A stretch of DNA of 64,000 nucleotides from Streptomyces sp. Sge12 (GCF_002080455.1 NZ_CP020555.1:3712001-3776000), one strand, 5' to 3'; positions 15,582 to 24,102 are shown, counted from the stretch's first letter. The notes: generated from the sequence alone by a model not told the origin. A program made the numbers and translations.

Positions 15582-17669
15582 TCAGTTGCCCTCGATCTCC
15601 CCGTCCGGGCGAATCGCCGGCAGGGCGGTGGCGGGCTGCGGGAGCAGCGCCTTGGAGAGGTCCTGCTTGCCCGTCGGGTCGAGCCCGTACATCGCCTCGT
15701 AGATCTTGCGGACCGCGGGTCCCGACGCGCCCGAGCCGGTGCCGCCCTGCGAGATCGTCATCACGATCGCGTAGTCGTCGGTGTACGAGGCGAACCACGA
15801 GGTGGTCTGCTTGCCCTGGACCTCGGCCGTGCCCGTCTTGGCGTGCATCGGGATCTGCTTCTGCGGCCAGCCGCCGAAGCGCCAGGCGGCGCTGCCGTCG
15901 GTGGCCACGCCGGCCAGTGCCTGGTCGATGTTGTTGCGGGTCTTCGCGTCCATCGGCAGCTTGCCCTGCTCCTTCGGGGCGATCTCCTGGACCGACTTCC
16001 CGTCGGCGCTGACGATCGCCTTGCCGATGCTGGGCTGGTGGATCGTGCCGCCGTTGGCGATCGCCGAGTACACGGAGGCCATCTGGATCGGGGTGACGAG
16101 CGTGTCACCCTGGCCGATCGAGTAGTTGATGGCGTCGCCCTCGCGCAGCTGGTTGCCCTGGCGGCAGTTCTCGTAGGCGATCTTCTCGGCGAAGGAGCCG
16201 TTCTTCTTGCCGTCCCGGCACCAGGCGACCTTATTCGCCTCGAAGAAGTCCTGCTTCCACTTGCGGTCGGGGACGCGGCCGGGGACCTCGTTGGGCAGGT
16301 CGATGCCGGTGCGCTTGCCGAGCCCGAACTCGTGGGCCGTCCTGAAGAACCAGTCGTTCGGGTTCTTCTTCGGGTTGATGCCGCCGTCCTTCTTCCACTC
16401 CTGGTCCGCGAGGGCGTAGTAGACGGTGTCGCAGGAGACCTCCAGGGCCCGGCCGATGGTGATGTCGCCGTGGCCCTGCGACTCGAAGTTCGTGAAGGTC
16501 TGGCTGCCCACCGAGTACGAGCTGGGGCAGGGGTAGCGGTTGTTGAACGGGTACCCGGCATTGACCGCGGCGGTCGAGGTGACCACCTTGAAGATGGAGC
16601 CCGGCGCCGCCTGGGCCTGGATGGCCCGGTTCAGCAGCGGATAGTTGGACTCCTTGTCGGTGAGGCCGGCGTAGTCCTTGGCGGAGATGCCGCCCACCCA
16701 CGCGTTGGGGTCGTAGGTCGGGTTCGAGGCCATCGCCACGACCCGGCCGGTCTTGGTCTCCATCACCACCACGGAGCCGGAGTCGGCCTCGTAGTTGCGG
16801 CGGGTGTTCTTGTCGTAGATCTTGCGGGCGTCGATCATCGCGTTGTTCAGCTCGCGCTCGGCGACCGCCTGCACGCGGGAGTCGATCGAGGTCACGATGT
16901 TCGAGCCGGGCTGCGCCGGGTCCGTCTCGCCCTGCCCGATGACCCGGCCGAGGTTGTCCACCTCGTAGCGGGTGATGCCCGCCTTGCCGCGCAGCTCCTT
17001 GTCGTAGGTGCGCTCCAGGCCGGAGCGGCCCACCTGGTCGGAGCGCAGGTACGGCGAGTCCGACTTCTTCGCCTTGGCGATCTCCTCGTCGGTGACCGGC
17101 GAGAGGTAGCCGAGCACCTGCGAGGTGTTGGCCTCGTCCGGGGCGGCGTAGCGGCGCAGGGCCGTCGCCTCGGCCGTGATGCCCGGGAAGTCCTCGGGGT
17201 GCTCACGGATCTGCAGGGCCTGCTCGGTGGTGGCCTCGTCGCTGACCGGGATCGGCTGGTAGGGGGACCCGTTCCAGCAGGGCTGCTTGGTCTTGGAGTC
17301 GCAGAGCCGGACCTTGTCGATGACCTCCTGGGCGTCCAGGCCCAGTACCCCGGCGAGCCGGGTCAGCACGGACCTGCCCTTGTCCTTCATGGTCAGCAGC
17401 TCGGTACGGCTGGCGGAGACCACGAGGTGGGTCGCGTTGTCGGCGAGCGGCACCCCGCGCGAGTCCAGGATCGAGCCGCGCACGGCCGGCTGCACCACCT
17501 GCTGGACGTGGTTGTTCTTCGCCTCGTCCGTGTACTCCGAGCCATTGCGGATCTGGAGGTACCAGAGGCGTCCGCCCAGCGTGAGCAGCAGCGAGAAGAC
17601 CACGATCTGGATGACGACGAGCCGGTTCTGGACCCGAGGGGTCCGGCCGGTCTCCGGTATGTTGCTCAA
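15582..17669 (-). CDS. Class B penicillin-binding protein 2 (transpeptidase)
   Basis: 695 residues: a short cytoplasmic N-terminus, one membrane anchor (about 19-37, VVIQIVVFSLLLTLGG), a PBP dimerisation domain (RGSILDSRGVPLADN onward), then the transpeptidase domain with SxxK in APGSIFKVV, SCD in EVSCDTVYY (the SxN position carries Asp) and KTG in HAKTGTAEV. It cross-links peptidoglycan. The start is TTG at 17669 preceded by GGGGGAG at good spacing. It stands alone, not in a mre or division cluster, so a growth, sporulation or stress role cannot be chosen. A MITE-like element lies 42 bases upstream. Confidence 0.92.
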   Translation of the reverse strand: MSNIPETGRTPRVQNRLVVIQIVVFSLLLTLGGRLWYLQIRNGSEYTDEAKNNHVQQVVQPAVRGSILDSRGVPLADNATHLVVSASRTELLTMKDKGRSVLTRLAGVLGLDAQEVIDKVRLCDSKTKQPCWNGSPYQPIPVSDEATTEQALQIREHPEDFPGITAEATALRRYAAPDEANTSQVLGYLSPVTDEEIAKAKKSDSPYLRSDQVGRSGLERTYDKELRGKAGITRYEVDNLGRVIGQGETDPAQPGSNIVTSIDSRVQAVAERELNNAMIDARKIYDKNTRRNYEADSGSVVVMETKTGRVVAMASNPTYDPNAWVGGISAKDYAGLTDKESNYPLLNRAIQAQAAPGSIFKVVTSTAAVNAGYPFNNRYPCPSSYSVGSQTFTNFESQGHGDITIGRALEVSCDTVYYALADQEWKKDGGINPKKNPNDWFFRTAHEFGLGKRTGIDLPNEVPGRVPDRKWKQDFFEANKVAWCRDGKKNGSFAEKIAYENCRQGNQLREGDAINYSIGQGDTLVTPIQMASVYSAIANGGTIHQPSIGKAIVSADGKSVQEIAPKEQGKLPMDAKTRNNIDQALAGVATDGSAAWRFGGWPQKQIPMHAKTGTAEVQGKQTTSWFASYTDDYAIVMTISQGGTGSGASGPAVRKIYEAMYGLDPTGKQDLSKALLPQPATALPAIRPDGEIEGN

Positions 17670-17710
17670 CTCGATCTCCCCCGGGCGGCTGCCTACGCCC
17701 GGCCGAGTCT

Positions 17711-17906
17711 AGGGGGTGTCTTGCCGATCGGGCCGGATCAGGGAGCGGGGTCCGGTGCCATGGGGTCTCCCCGGGCCCGCCAGGGCCGAGGGGAAGGATC
17801 GCAAGGCGGACGAGGGAGGCGATGCGGAGCATCGCCGACCGAGGACAACGCGGCGAGGCGCGGCGCCGGGCCCCGCGAGCCCGGCCTGATCGGCAAGACA
17901 CCCCCT
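17711..17906. repeat. MITE-like element with 24-bp terminal inverted repeats
   Basis: The left end begins AGGGGGTGTCTTGCCGATC (17711) and the right end finishes GATCGGCAAGACACCCCCT (17906). The 24-base termini match at 23 positions. The roughly 150-bp interior has no credible coding sequence and contains a strong palindrome GGCGATGC-GGA-GCATCGCC near 17819-17837. It fills most of the gap between the aldehyde dehydrogenase stop and the PBP start, so PBP transcription must start inside it, downstream of it, or read through it. Clear target duplications are not visible. Confidence 0.7.
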
Positions 17907-17926
17907 GGGGGGATGCCGGGGAAGAC

Positions 17927-19384
17927 CTAGAACGGGAAGGTCGTCCGGCCGTGCTGGACGGAGATCCACTTCTGGGTGGTGAACGCCTCGATCGTGGCCT
18001 CGCCGTTCAGCCGCCCCAGACCCGAGGCCTTCTCGCCGCCGAACGCGGCCAGCGGCTCGTCCCCGATCGTGGAGTCGTTGACGTGGATCATGCCCGTCTC
18101 GATCCGCTGCGCGAAGCGGACGCCCCGCTCCACGTCCCGGGTGTGCACCGCGCCGCTGAGCCCGTAGGGGGTCGCGTTGGTCAGCCGGACGGCCTCGTCC
18201 TCGCCGTCGAAGACCACCAGCAGGGCGACCGGCCCGAAGATCTCCTGGCCCAGCAGCGGGGAGTCCTCGGGGATCCCGGCGAGCACCGTGGGTTCGACCA
18301 GGTTGCCGCGCGTAGAACCCCGTACGAGCGCCTGCGCTCCGGATTCCACGGCCTGGTCCACGAGTGCGGTCAGGGCGTCGGCCTGGAAGGAGTTGATCAG
18401 CGGGCCGATGTGGGTGTCGGCCTCGTGCGGGTCGCCCGTCTTCAGGCTGCGCACGCGCGCGATGAACTTCTGCGTGAACTCCTCGGCGACGGAGGCGTCG
18501 ACGAGGATGCGGTTGGCGGCCATACAGACCTGGCCCTGGTAGACGAAGCGGCTGAAGACGGCCGCGTCCACCGCGTAGTCGAGGTCGGCGTCGTCGAGGA
18601 CGACGAGCGCGCTGTTGCCGCTCAGCTCCAGGACCGTGCGCTTGAAGTGGCGGGCGGCGACCGCTCCGACGTGCCGGCCGACCCGGTCCGATCCCGCGAA
18701 CGAGATGACCTTGGGCACGGGGTGGGTCAGGAGGGCGTCGCCTATCTCGGCGATGTCGGTGACCAGGACGTTCAGCAGGCCGGCCGGCAGCCCCGCGTCC
18801 TCGAAGATCTTGGCGATCACGCCGCCGCCGACGACCGGGGCGTTCTGGTTGGGCTTGATGACGACCGCGTTGCCCAGCGCCAGGGCCGGGGCGACCGACT
18901 TCAGGGTCACCAGGAACGGGAAGTTGAAGGGGCTGATCACGGTGATGACGCCCACGGGCAGGCGCTGGACCCGGTTCTCCTTGCCCTCGACCGGCGAGGG
19001 CAGGATCCGGCCCTCGGGCCGGACGGCCAGCTGGAGCGACTCGCGGATGAACTCCATCGCGAGGTGGACCTCGTACTCGGCCTTGGGACGGGTCCCGCCG
19101 AGCTCGTCGATCATCGCCTCGACGATCTCCTTCTCGCGCTCCTCGGTGATCCGCAGGGCGCGCTCCAGGACCGCACGTCTGATGTAGGGGCTGGTGGCGG
19201 CCCACTCCCGCTGGGCGCGCTCGGCGCCGCGGTAGGCCTGGTCCACCTGCTCGACGGTGGCCACGGTGATGGCCGCGAGCTTCTCCCCGTTGTACGGGTT
19301 GACGTCGATGATGTCCCACGAACCGGTACCGGCCAGCCATTCGCCGTCGATGTACTGGTGAGCCAGGTCGCTGAATATGGACAT
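17927..19384 (-). CDS. NAD(P)-dependent aldehyde dehydrogenase
   Basis: A 485-residue member of the aldehyde dehydrogenase superfamily, close in style to benzaldehyde/vanillin dehydrogenases. The catalytic Cys lies in QGQVCMAANRILV, the general base Glu in VLELSGNSALVV, and the cofactor loop in ISFAGSDRVGRHV. The Asn of the oxyanion hole is in SPFNFPF. The ATG at 19384 (MSIFSDLAHQYIDGEW) follows AAGGGATGG; an upstream start at 19447 is less likely. Substrate unknown. It stands alone between the regulatory trio and the PBP gene. Confidence 0.93.
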   Translation of the reverse strand: MSIFSDLAHQYIDGEWLAGTGSWDIIDVNPYNGEKLAAITVATVEQVDQAYRGAERAQREWAATSPYIRRAVLERALRITEEREKEIVEAMIDELGGTRPKAEYEVHLAMEFIRESLQLAVRPEGRILPSPVEGKENRVQRLPVGVITVISPFNFPFLVTLKSVAPALALGNAVVIKPNQNAPVVGGGVIAKIFEDAGLPAGLLNVLVTDIAEIGDALLTHPVPKVISFAGSDRVGRHVGAVAARHFKRTVLELSGNSALVVLDDADLDYAVDAAVFSRFVYQGQVCMAANRILVDASVAEEFTQKFIARVRSLKTGDPHEADTHIGPLINSFQADALTALVDQAVESGAQALVRGSTRGNLVEPTVLAGIPEDSPLLGQEIFGPVALLVVFDGEDEAVRLTNATPYGLSGAVHTRDVERGVRFAQRIETGMIHVNDSTIGDEPLAAFGGEKASGLGRLNGEATIEAFTTQKWISVQHGRTTFPF

Positions 19385-19473
19385 GCCATCCCTTACTGCG
19401 AGCGCGCACCCGTGCGCTGCACCGGAGACCGATCGGTCATCATGCACTGATCAGACGTCATACTACGTGCGAA

Positions 19474-20334
19474 TCAAGACAGTTGGAGCAGACCGCGAAG
19501 AAGATCCCGGGTCCGGTCGGGATCGGGGCAGTCGGCCTGGAGCCGTTCCATCGCCCGCTCGTACTGCCCCACTTCCTCGTCCTTGTCCAGGTAGAGGGCA
19601 CTGGTGAGCTGTTCCAGATAGACGATGTCCTGGAGGTCGGACTCGGGGAAGCGCAGCAGGGTGAAGGCTCCGCTCTCGCCCGCGTGGCCGCCGAAGGAGA
19701 AGGGCATCACCTGGAGCTGCACGTTGGGGCGCTGGGAGACCTCGATGAGGTGCTCCAGCTGGCCGCGCATGACCTCGCGGTCGCCGTACGGGCGGCGCAG
19801 CGCGGCCTCGTCGAGGACGGCGTGGAAGACCGGGGCGTTCTCGGAGACGAGGACCTTCTGCCGCTCCAGGCGCAGCGCGACGCGGCGGTCGATCTCGGCG
19901 CCGGTGGCGCCGGGCATGCCGCGGCTGACGACGGCGTGGGCGTAGGCCTCGGTCTGCAGCAGTCCGTGGACGAACTGGACTTCGTAGATGCGGATGAGGG
20001 AGGCGGCGCCCTCCAGACCGATGTACGTCTGGAACCACCCGGGCAGCACGTCGCCGTAACTGTGCCACCAGCCGGTCGCGTTGGCCTCGCGGACCAGTCC
20101 GAGCAGCGACTCGCGCTCGGTGCTGTCCGTGACTCCGTAGAGCGTGAGGAGGTCCTCGACGTCTCTGGCCTTGAAGCTCACCCTTCCCAACTCCAAGCGG
20201 CTGATCTTCGATTCGGATGCGCGGATCGAGTAGCCGGCCGCCTCACGGGTGATGCCGCGGGATTCTCGGAGTCGCCTGAGCTGGGAGCCCAGGAGGATGC
20301 GGCGCACCACAGAACCGCTTGCTTCTGCGGTCAC
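19474..20334 (-). CDS. XRE/DUF5753 transcriptional regulator (WhiJ-like)
   Basis: 286 residues: an N-terminal helix-turn-helix (GSQLRRLRESRGITREAAGYSI, residues 15-70) joined to a DUF5753 domain (WFQTYIGLEGAASLIRIYE onward), which may sense a ligand or partner. Such regulators sit beside DUF397 proteins and small HATPases in Streptomyces developmental loci (whiJ, abaA), and here all three genes are together. The start is GTG at 20334 after GGGGAGGG; an in-frame ATG at 20352 has no ribosome site. The gene is divergent from the HATPase gene. I infer that it controls the shared promoter element described at 20539 and 21598. Confidence 0.9.
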   Translation of the reverse strand: MTAEASGSVVRRILLGSQLRRLRESRGITREAAGYSIRASESKISRLELGRVSFKARDVEDLLTLYGVTDSTERESLLGLVREANATGWWHSYGDVLPGWFQTYIGLEGAASLIRIYEVQFVHGLLQTEAYAHAVVSRGMPGATGAEIDRRVALRLERQKVLVSENAPVFHAVLDEAALRRPYGDREVMRGQLEHLIEVSQRPNVQLQVMPFSFGGHAGESGAFTLLRFPESDLQDIVYLEQLTSALYLDKDEEVGQYERAMERLQADCPDPDRTRDLLRGLLQLS

Positions 20335-20538
20335 TAGTACTGCCCTCCCCATCGCATTGGCGTGCGCGTGGTGTGCGCGTGCGTCTCGGGGCCCCCGTAC
20401 CCCAGGGGCCGCAGTCTGCCACCAAAACGCATCGGCCCGTACTCGTTCTGTAACGGAATCCCGTCTGTAGGAAAAGAAGTCCGTAAGTATGCGTAGGAAG
20501 AAATGAGTCAGAACCGTCACGGGAGTGGACAGGTCCGG
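20335..20538. other. Part of the divergent intergenic region of the whiJ-like trio
   Basis: The gap between the regulator and HATPase genes is 359 bp. This left part is relatively AT-rich around 20450-20505 and should hold the promoter of the XRE gene, but no convincing -35/-10 pair stands out. The right part (from 20539) carries the conserved element and promoter listed separately. Confidence 0.4.
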
Positions 20539-20588
20539 CGCGTGCACGTGCATCTGCCCTTGCATCCGGCTCCGGCATTCGGAACGAT
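20539..20588 (+). promoter_or_regulatory. Conserved 30-bp element and promoter of HATPase gene
   Basis: CGCGTGCACGTGCATCTGCC starts at 20539 and contains the 10-bp palindrome TGCACGTGCA. The next bases give TTGCAT (20560-20565) as a -35 candidate and, after 17 bases, AACGAT (20583-20588) as -10. The same 30 bases recur at 21618-21647 upstream of the DUF397 gene in the same orientation relative to transcription (28/30 identical), with the same distance to a -10 hexamer. Confidence 0.65.
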
Positions 20589-20693
20589 GGTCCCCGCGCA
20601 CCTGCGTGCTGTTCGCGCCGGCGCCGGACCCACCCCGCAGTTCTTTCTGGACGGAGTTGACCGCTCCGCCCGCGAATCCCGGGAGTGCCTCGC

Positions 20694-21203
20694 ATGGGGA
20701 CGAATGGATCGACCATGCTCGAGCCGTTACGGCAGGGGCTTCCCCCGGTTGACCCCACGGCTGTCTCCGGGTCCGCCTCATGCGCCCTTCCCGCACGCTT
20801 CGACGCGGTGCGGGGCGCCCGCACCTTCACCCGGTCGACCCTGTCCCAGTGGGGACTCGACGACCGTTTCGACGACGTCTCCCTGGTCGTCTCCGAACTC
20901 GTCACGAACGCGCTGCGCCATGCCCTGCCCGAGGACAGGCGCGGTCCGGACGCCGAGCCGGAGCCGCCGGTACGGCTGCACCTGATGCGGTGGAGCACGC
21001 GGCTGGTGTGTGCGGTGCGGGACCCCAGCGAGGACCGGCCGGGCGGGGCGTTCTCACCGGAGCGGACCTCGGAGAACTGCGACCTGGAGTCCGGGCGCGG
21101 GCTGTTCCTGGTGGACGCGTACAGCGACAGCTGGGGCTGGCACCCGCTCGCGGGACGGCTCACCGGCAAGGTCGTCTGGGCGCTCTTCCTCCTCCAGGAC
21201 TGA
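20694..21203 (+). CDS. HATPase_c-type ATP-binding protein (anti-sigma-like)
   Basis: 169 residues of the GHKL ATPase fold related to RsbW/SpoIIAB. The N box is seen as VVSELVTNALRHALP and the G boxes as ESGRGLFLVDAYSD. This fold in Streptomyces serves as anti-sigma factor or as a partner in whiJ-like trios. No partner anti-anti-sigma gene is adjacent. The ATG at 20694 has GGGAG upstream; GTG at 20685 and ATG at 20715 are alternatives. It is divergent from the XRE gene and convergent with the DUF397 gene, sharing the terminator at 21243-21279. Confidence 0.85.
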   Translation: MGTNGSTMLEPLRQGLPPVDPTAVSGSASCALPARFDAVRGARTFTRSTLSQWGLDDRFDDVSLVVSELVTNALRHALPEDRRGPDAEPEPPVRLHLMRWSTRLVCAVRDPSEDRPGGAFSPERTSENCDLESGRGLFLVDAYSDSWGWHPLAGRLTGKVVWALFLLQD

Positions 21204-21242
21204 GCGGCCGACCGCCGCCGATCAGGGGCGCACACAGGACAA

Positions 21243-21279
21243 CTGGCCGGGATTGATCATTGCGATCAGTCCCGGCCAG
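21243..21279. terminator. Bidirectional terminator between HATPase and DUF397 genes
   Basis: CTGGCCGGGATTGATC (21243-21258) pairs with GATCAGTCCCGGCCAG (21264-21279): 16 bp with a single mismatch and a 5-base loop, between two convergent genes. Confidence 0.85.
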
Positions 21280-21290
21280 TGCACGTGCAT
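21279..21290. promoter_or_regulatory. Third copy of the TGCACGTGCA palindrome
   Basis: GTGCACGTGCAT immediately follows the convergent terminator. It shares the 12-base core of the elements at 20539 and 21618 but not their flanks, and no promoter is evident. It could be an auxiliary binding site. Confidence 0.5.
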
Positions 21291-21314
21291 GGCGTGATTG
21301 GGTGCGCTGTTCCG

Positions 21315-21560
21315 TCAGCCGATCAGATGATCGAACTCGCCGTCCTTGACGCCCAGCAGCAGGGCCTCGATCTCCGCCGGCGTGTAGACCAGTGCCGGTC
21401 CGTCGGGAAAGCGCGAGTTGCGCATGGCGACGTCGCCTCCCGGCAGCCGCGCGAACTCCACGCAGGAACCCTGCGAGTTGCTGTGTCTGCTCTTCTGCCA
21501 CGTCAGCTCAAACAAGGTAGCGAGTTCTGCAGCTGCCATCCCGTTGTACGCGTGGTCCAC
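21315..21560 (-). CDS. DUF397 family protein (BldB/WhiJ-partner type)
   Basis: 81 residues typical of DUF397: WQKSRHSNSQGSCVEFARL, then VAMRNSRFPDGPALVYTPAE and a C-terminal FDHLIG. These small acidic proteins are encoded next to XRE/DUF5753 regulators in Streptomyces and are thought to modulate them by direct contact. The GTG at 21560 gives the usual family N-terminus (DHAYNGMAAAEL). An ATG seven codons later is possible. The promoter at 21598-21647 carries the conserved element shared with the HATPase gene. Confidence 0.92.
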   Translation of the reverse strand: MDHAYNGMAAAELATLFELTWQKSRHSNSQGSCVEFARLPGGDVAMRNSRFPDGPALVYTPAEIEALLLGVKDGEFDHLIG

Positions 21561-21597
21561 AGGAAGCCCCCGATAGTGCAGATGTCAACTCCTCCGG

Positions 21598-21647
21598 ATC
21601 ATAGCTGTGTTCATGAGCGGCTGCATGGGCAGATGCACGTGCACGCG
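21598..21647 (-). promoter_or_regulatory. Conserved 30-bp element and promoter of DUF397 gene
   Basis: On the minus strand the element starts at 21647 with CGCGTGCACGTGCATCTGCC. The -35 position reads ATGCAG, and after 17 bases comes TATGAT (21598-21603), a near-consensus -10. The element ends 38 bases upstream of the DUF397 GTG-proximal region. Compared with the copy at 20539 only two of 30 bases differ. Confidence 0.7.
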
Positions 21648-21679
21648 GGGTGGTCCATTGATCACTCACAGGTCCGTCC

Positions 21680-23725
21680 TCAGGGGTGAAGGGCCTCGGA
21701 CACCTCGTCCAGCGAGTCCAGGAGCTGCGGGGCGGCCCCGCGCAGCACCCCCTGCCCGGGCGCGCCCCAGTCCGCCAGCACGGCCCTGACCTCGTCCCAC
21801 TGCGGCACCCGGCGCTCCCGAACGGCCTTGGCGCCCGCCCCGGTGGCAGTGCGCAGCGCCTCGGCCAGGTCGGCGGCGCCCGGCACCGGAGCCTGCCCGC
21901 GGTCCGGGACATGGGCCTCCAGCAGCATGGCGCACCGGCCCATCGCGGCGAGGGCGTCCCCCGCGCCGTCGGCGGCCGCGTGGGACAGCCCGCGGTGGCG
22001 CACCGGCTCCCCGGCGGCCCGGTCCAGGGCCTCCTGCCACGCGATGCGGGCGTCGCGGGCCGCCAGCAGGGCCTCGCGCACATCGGCCCGCCGGGCCCCC
22101 GCCGGATCGGCGTACTGGTCGAGCACGGCGGCCGCGTACCGTCCGCCGGCGGCGATCCAGTCGGCCAGGCGGGTCCGCAGCCGCGGGGTCTCCCAGGCCG
22201 GGTAGAGGGCGTAGCCGATCATCGCGAGCACTCCGCCCACCAGGGTGAGGGCGACCCGGTCGGGCACGGTCTGGTCCCAGCGGACCCCGCCCATGCCGAG
22301 CAGGAAGACCACGTAGGCCGACACGAAGAGCTGGGCGACGGCGTACCCGGTGCGCATCAGGGTGTACATGAGCCAGGCGCTGACCACGGCGAGGAAGCCG
22401 GACAGGTACATGTCGGGCTGGGCGACCTGGACGATGCCGGTGGCCACCGCGACCCCGACGAGGGTGCCACCGAAGCGGGCGACGGCGCGCGCGTAGGTCT
22501 GGCTGAAGTCCGGCCGCATGATCATCACGGAGGCCATCGGCGCCCAGTAGCCGTGCCCGAACGGCAGCGCCTGGCCGATCACGTAGCCGGCGCAGGCCAC
22601 GGCCGTCACCCGCACGGCATGCCGCAGGATCGGCGATCCGGGCCGCAGCTCGGCCCGTACGGCGGTCAGCACCAGCGGCACCATGGCCGGCAGGGTGGGC
22701 CGCAGCATCGATTCACCGGGAGCGGCCGTGCGCCCGGATCCCGGCCGGGCGGTCTCCAGTACGTCGTCCAGCAGGGCGGCGAGGCGGCGCGCGGCCCGTA
22801 GCGGCGCGCCGGCGAGGAGATCCGCGGTGTCGGGGGACTTCAGGACGGCCGGCGAGGGCGCGGGGAGCCGCACCGGTTCCCCGCTCCGGATCGCGTGCGC
22901 GGCCGCGTCCAGGACCTCCCCGGCGGCGGCGAGCAGCTCGCGCACCCGGTCCCGGCCCGGCCCCTCGCCCGGTCCCCCCACGGCCGGATCGGCGAGCGAG
23001 GCCAGCACCGGCCGGATCCGCTCCGCGAGCCCGCGCGCCCCGTGCAGCTCGGCGGGGCGCCGCCGGGCCTGGCGGGCGGTGACGGTGGCGGCCGCCCGCG
23101 CCCGCATCAGGGGCGCCGGGTCGAAGGGCGCGACGGGGTCCTGGCGCAGCCGGCGGGCGTAGTCGGCCTCGGCGGCGAGCGCATCGGCGAGGGCGTCGCG
23201 CTGGGCGCCCCAGCGGCGGACGGGGAAGAACACGATCAGCAGGGCCTGCACCACCCCGCCCGCGGCGATCATCGCGGCGTGCCCGGCGGCCTGCGCCACG
23301 GAGGTCGGCAGGGTGACGGTGACGAGCATGACGGCGACGTTGCCGGAGGCGATGATCCCGGCGGTGGGACCGGCCGCCCACAGCAGGCCCGCCACGAGGG
23401 TCCAGGCGGCGAGCAGGGCGAGGAACAGCCCGGTGTGCGAAGCGCCGACGAGGTAGCCGACGAAGGTGGACACGGCCAGGGTCAGGCCGGAGGCGAGGGC
23501 GAGGACCGGACGGGGGCGCCAGCTCTGCTGGAAGGTGGCGATGGCGGCCATGAACGCGCCGAAGGCGGAACTGGCCGCCGCGCCGGGACCCAGAAGGGCC
23601 AGTCCGGCACCGATGACGAGGGCGAGGCCGACAGCGGCCCGCAGGGCGGCGAGGGGTTCGAGGCGGGCCCGCTCGACGGTCAGACCCGAGCGGGCGGTGC
23701 CCTTCAGTGCCCGGAGCCAGCTCAT
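21680..23725 (-). CDS. FUSC family membrane protein
   Basis: 681 residues with two blocks of about five to six hydrophobic helices (roughly residues 25-165 and 350-500), each followed by a soluble helical region. This is the fusaric-acid-resistance-like (FUSC/YccC) organisation. GYWAPMASVMIMRPDFSQTYARAVARFGGTLVG matches the conserved FUSC core after the fifth helix. Members are proposed efflux or channel proteins for aromatic acids; substrate here unknown. The ATG at 23725 (MSWLRALKGTARSG) has a weak ribosome site. It is divergent from the tatA-like gene. Confidence 0.88.
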   Translation of the reverse strand: MSWLRALKGTARSGLTVERARLEPLAALRAAVGLALVIGAGLALLGPGAAASSAFGAFMAAIATFQQSWRPRPVLALASGLTLAVSTFVGYLVGASHTGLFLALLAAWTLVAGLLWAAGPTAGIIASGNVAVMLVTVTLPTSVAQAAGHAAMIAAGGVVQALLIVFFPVRRWGAQRDALADALAAEADYARRLRQDPVAPFDPAPLMRARAAATVTARQARRRPAELHGARGLAERIRPVLASLADPAVGGPGEGPGRDRVRELLAAAGEVLDAAAHAIRSGEPVRLPAPSPAVLKSPDTADLLAGAPLRAARRLAALLDDVLETARPGSGRTAAPGESMLRPTLPAMVPLVLTAVRAELRPGSPILRHAVRVTAVACAGYVIGQALPFGHGYWAPMASVMIMRPDFSQTYARAVARFGGTLVGVAVATGIVQVAQPDMYLSGFLAVVSAWLMYTLMRTGYAVAQLFVSAYVVFLLGMGGVRWDQTVPDRVALTLVGGVLAMIGYALYPAWETPRLRTRLADWIAAGGRYAAAVLDQYADPAGARRADVREALLAARDARIAWQEALDRAAGEPVRHRGLSHAAADGAGDALAAMGRCAMLLEAHVPDRGQAPVPGAADLAEALRTATGAGAKAVRERRVPQWDEVRAVLADWGAPGQGVLRGAAPQLLDSLDEVSEALHP

Positions 23726-23841
23726 GGCGCCGAGCGTAACGGTTTTCAGGACTTCTTCAGATTTGTCCCGACCCGGGGTGTGCGTGTTCCATGAGCCGGT
23801 CGTTCGAAAAGAATCCGACTCGTCCGAAGGGTGGAACGCCC

Positions 23842-24030
23842 GTGTTCCGCAACGCCGTCCAGCCCTGGCACGTGCTCCTGGTCCTGGTGGTCTGCCTGTT
23901 GGTGTTCGGTTCCAAGAAGCTCCCCGACATGGCCCGCTCACTGGGCAGGTCGATGCGCATCCTGAAGTCGGAGGCACACGCCCTGCGCACGGACACCCCG
24001 GGCACGCCGGAACGGCACGACGGCCCCTAG
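23842..24030 (+). CDS. TatA/E-type twin-arginine translocase component
   Basis: 62 residues: a short N-terminus (VFRNAVQPWH), one membrane helix (VLLVLVVCLLVFG), the hinge FGSKKLPDMARSLG and an amphipathic helix. That is the complete TatA layout, though the tail is short. The start is GTG at 23842 with AAGGGTGG upstream; the ATG at 23791 adds an uncharacteristic leader. No tatC is adjacent, so it is likely a second TatA paralogue. Its stop codon TAG lies inside the large inverted repeat at 24027-24102. Confidence 0.88.
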   Translation: MFRNAVQPWHVLLVLVVCLLVFGSKKLPDMARSLGRSMRILKSEAHALRTDTPGTPERHDGP

Positions 24031-24102
24031 GCCGTCTCTTCCGGATCCTGTCGGGCCCGGCCCGCCGGGCTCACCCGACAAGATCCGGAAGAGACGGCCT
24101 AG
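24027..24102. repeat. 29-bp-arm palindrome supplying stop codons to both convergent genes
   Basis: The arms are 24027-24055 (CTAGGCCGTCTCTTCCGGAT...) and 24074-24102, matching at 28 of 29 positions. The 18-base centre itself contains CCCGGC/GCCGGG. It can act as a bidirectional terminator. The TAG stops of the tatA-like gene (24028-24030) and of the opposite-strand DUF2786 gene (24101-24099) are both within the outer CTAG of the arms. This suggests an inserted mobile palindrome. The 11-mer AGACGGCCTAG at one end recurs at 27441-27451. Confidence 0.8.
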
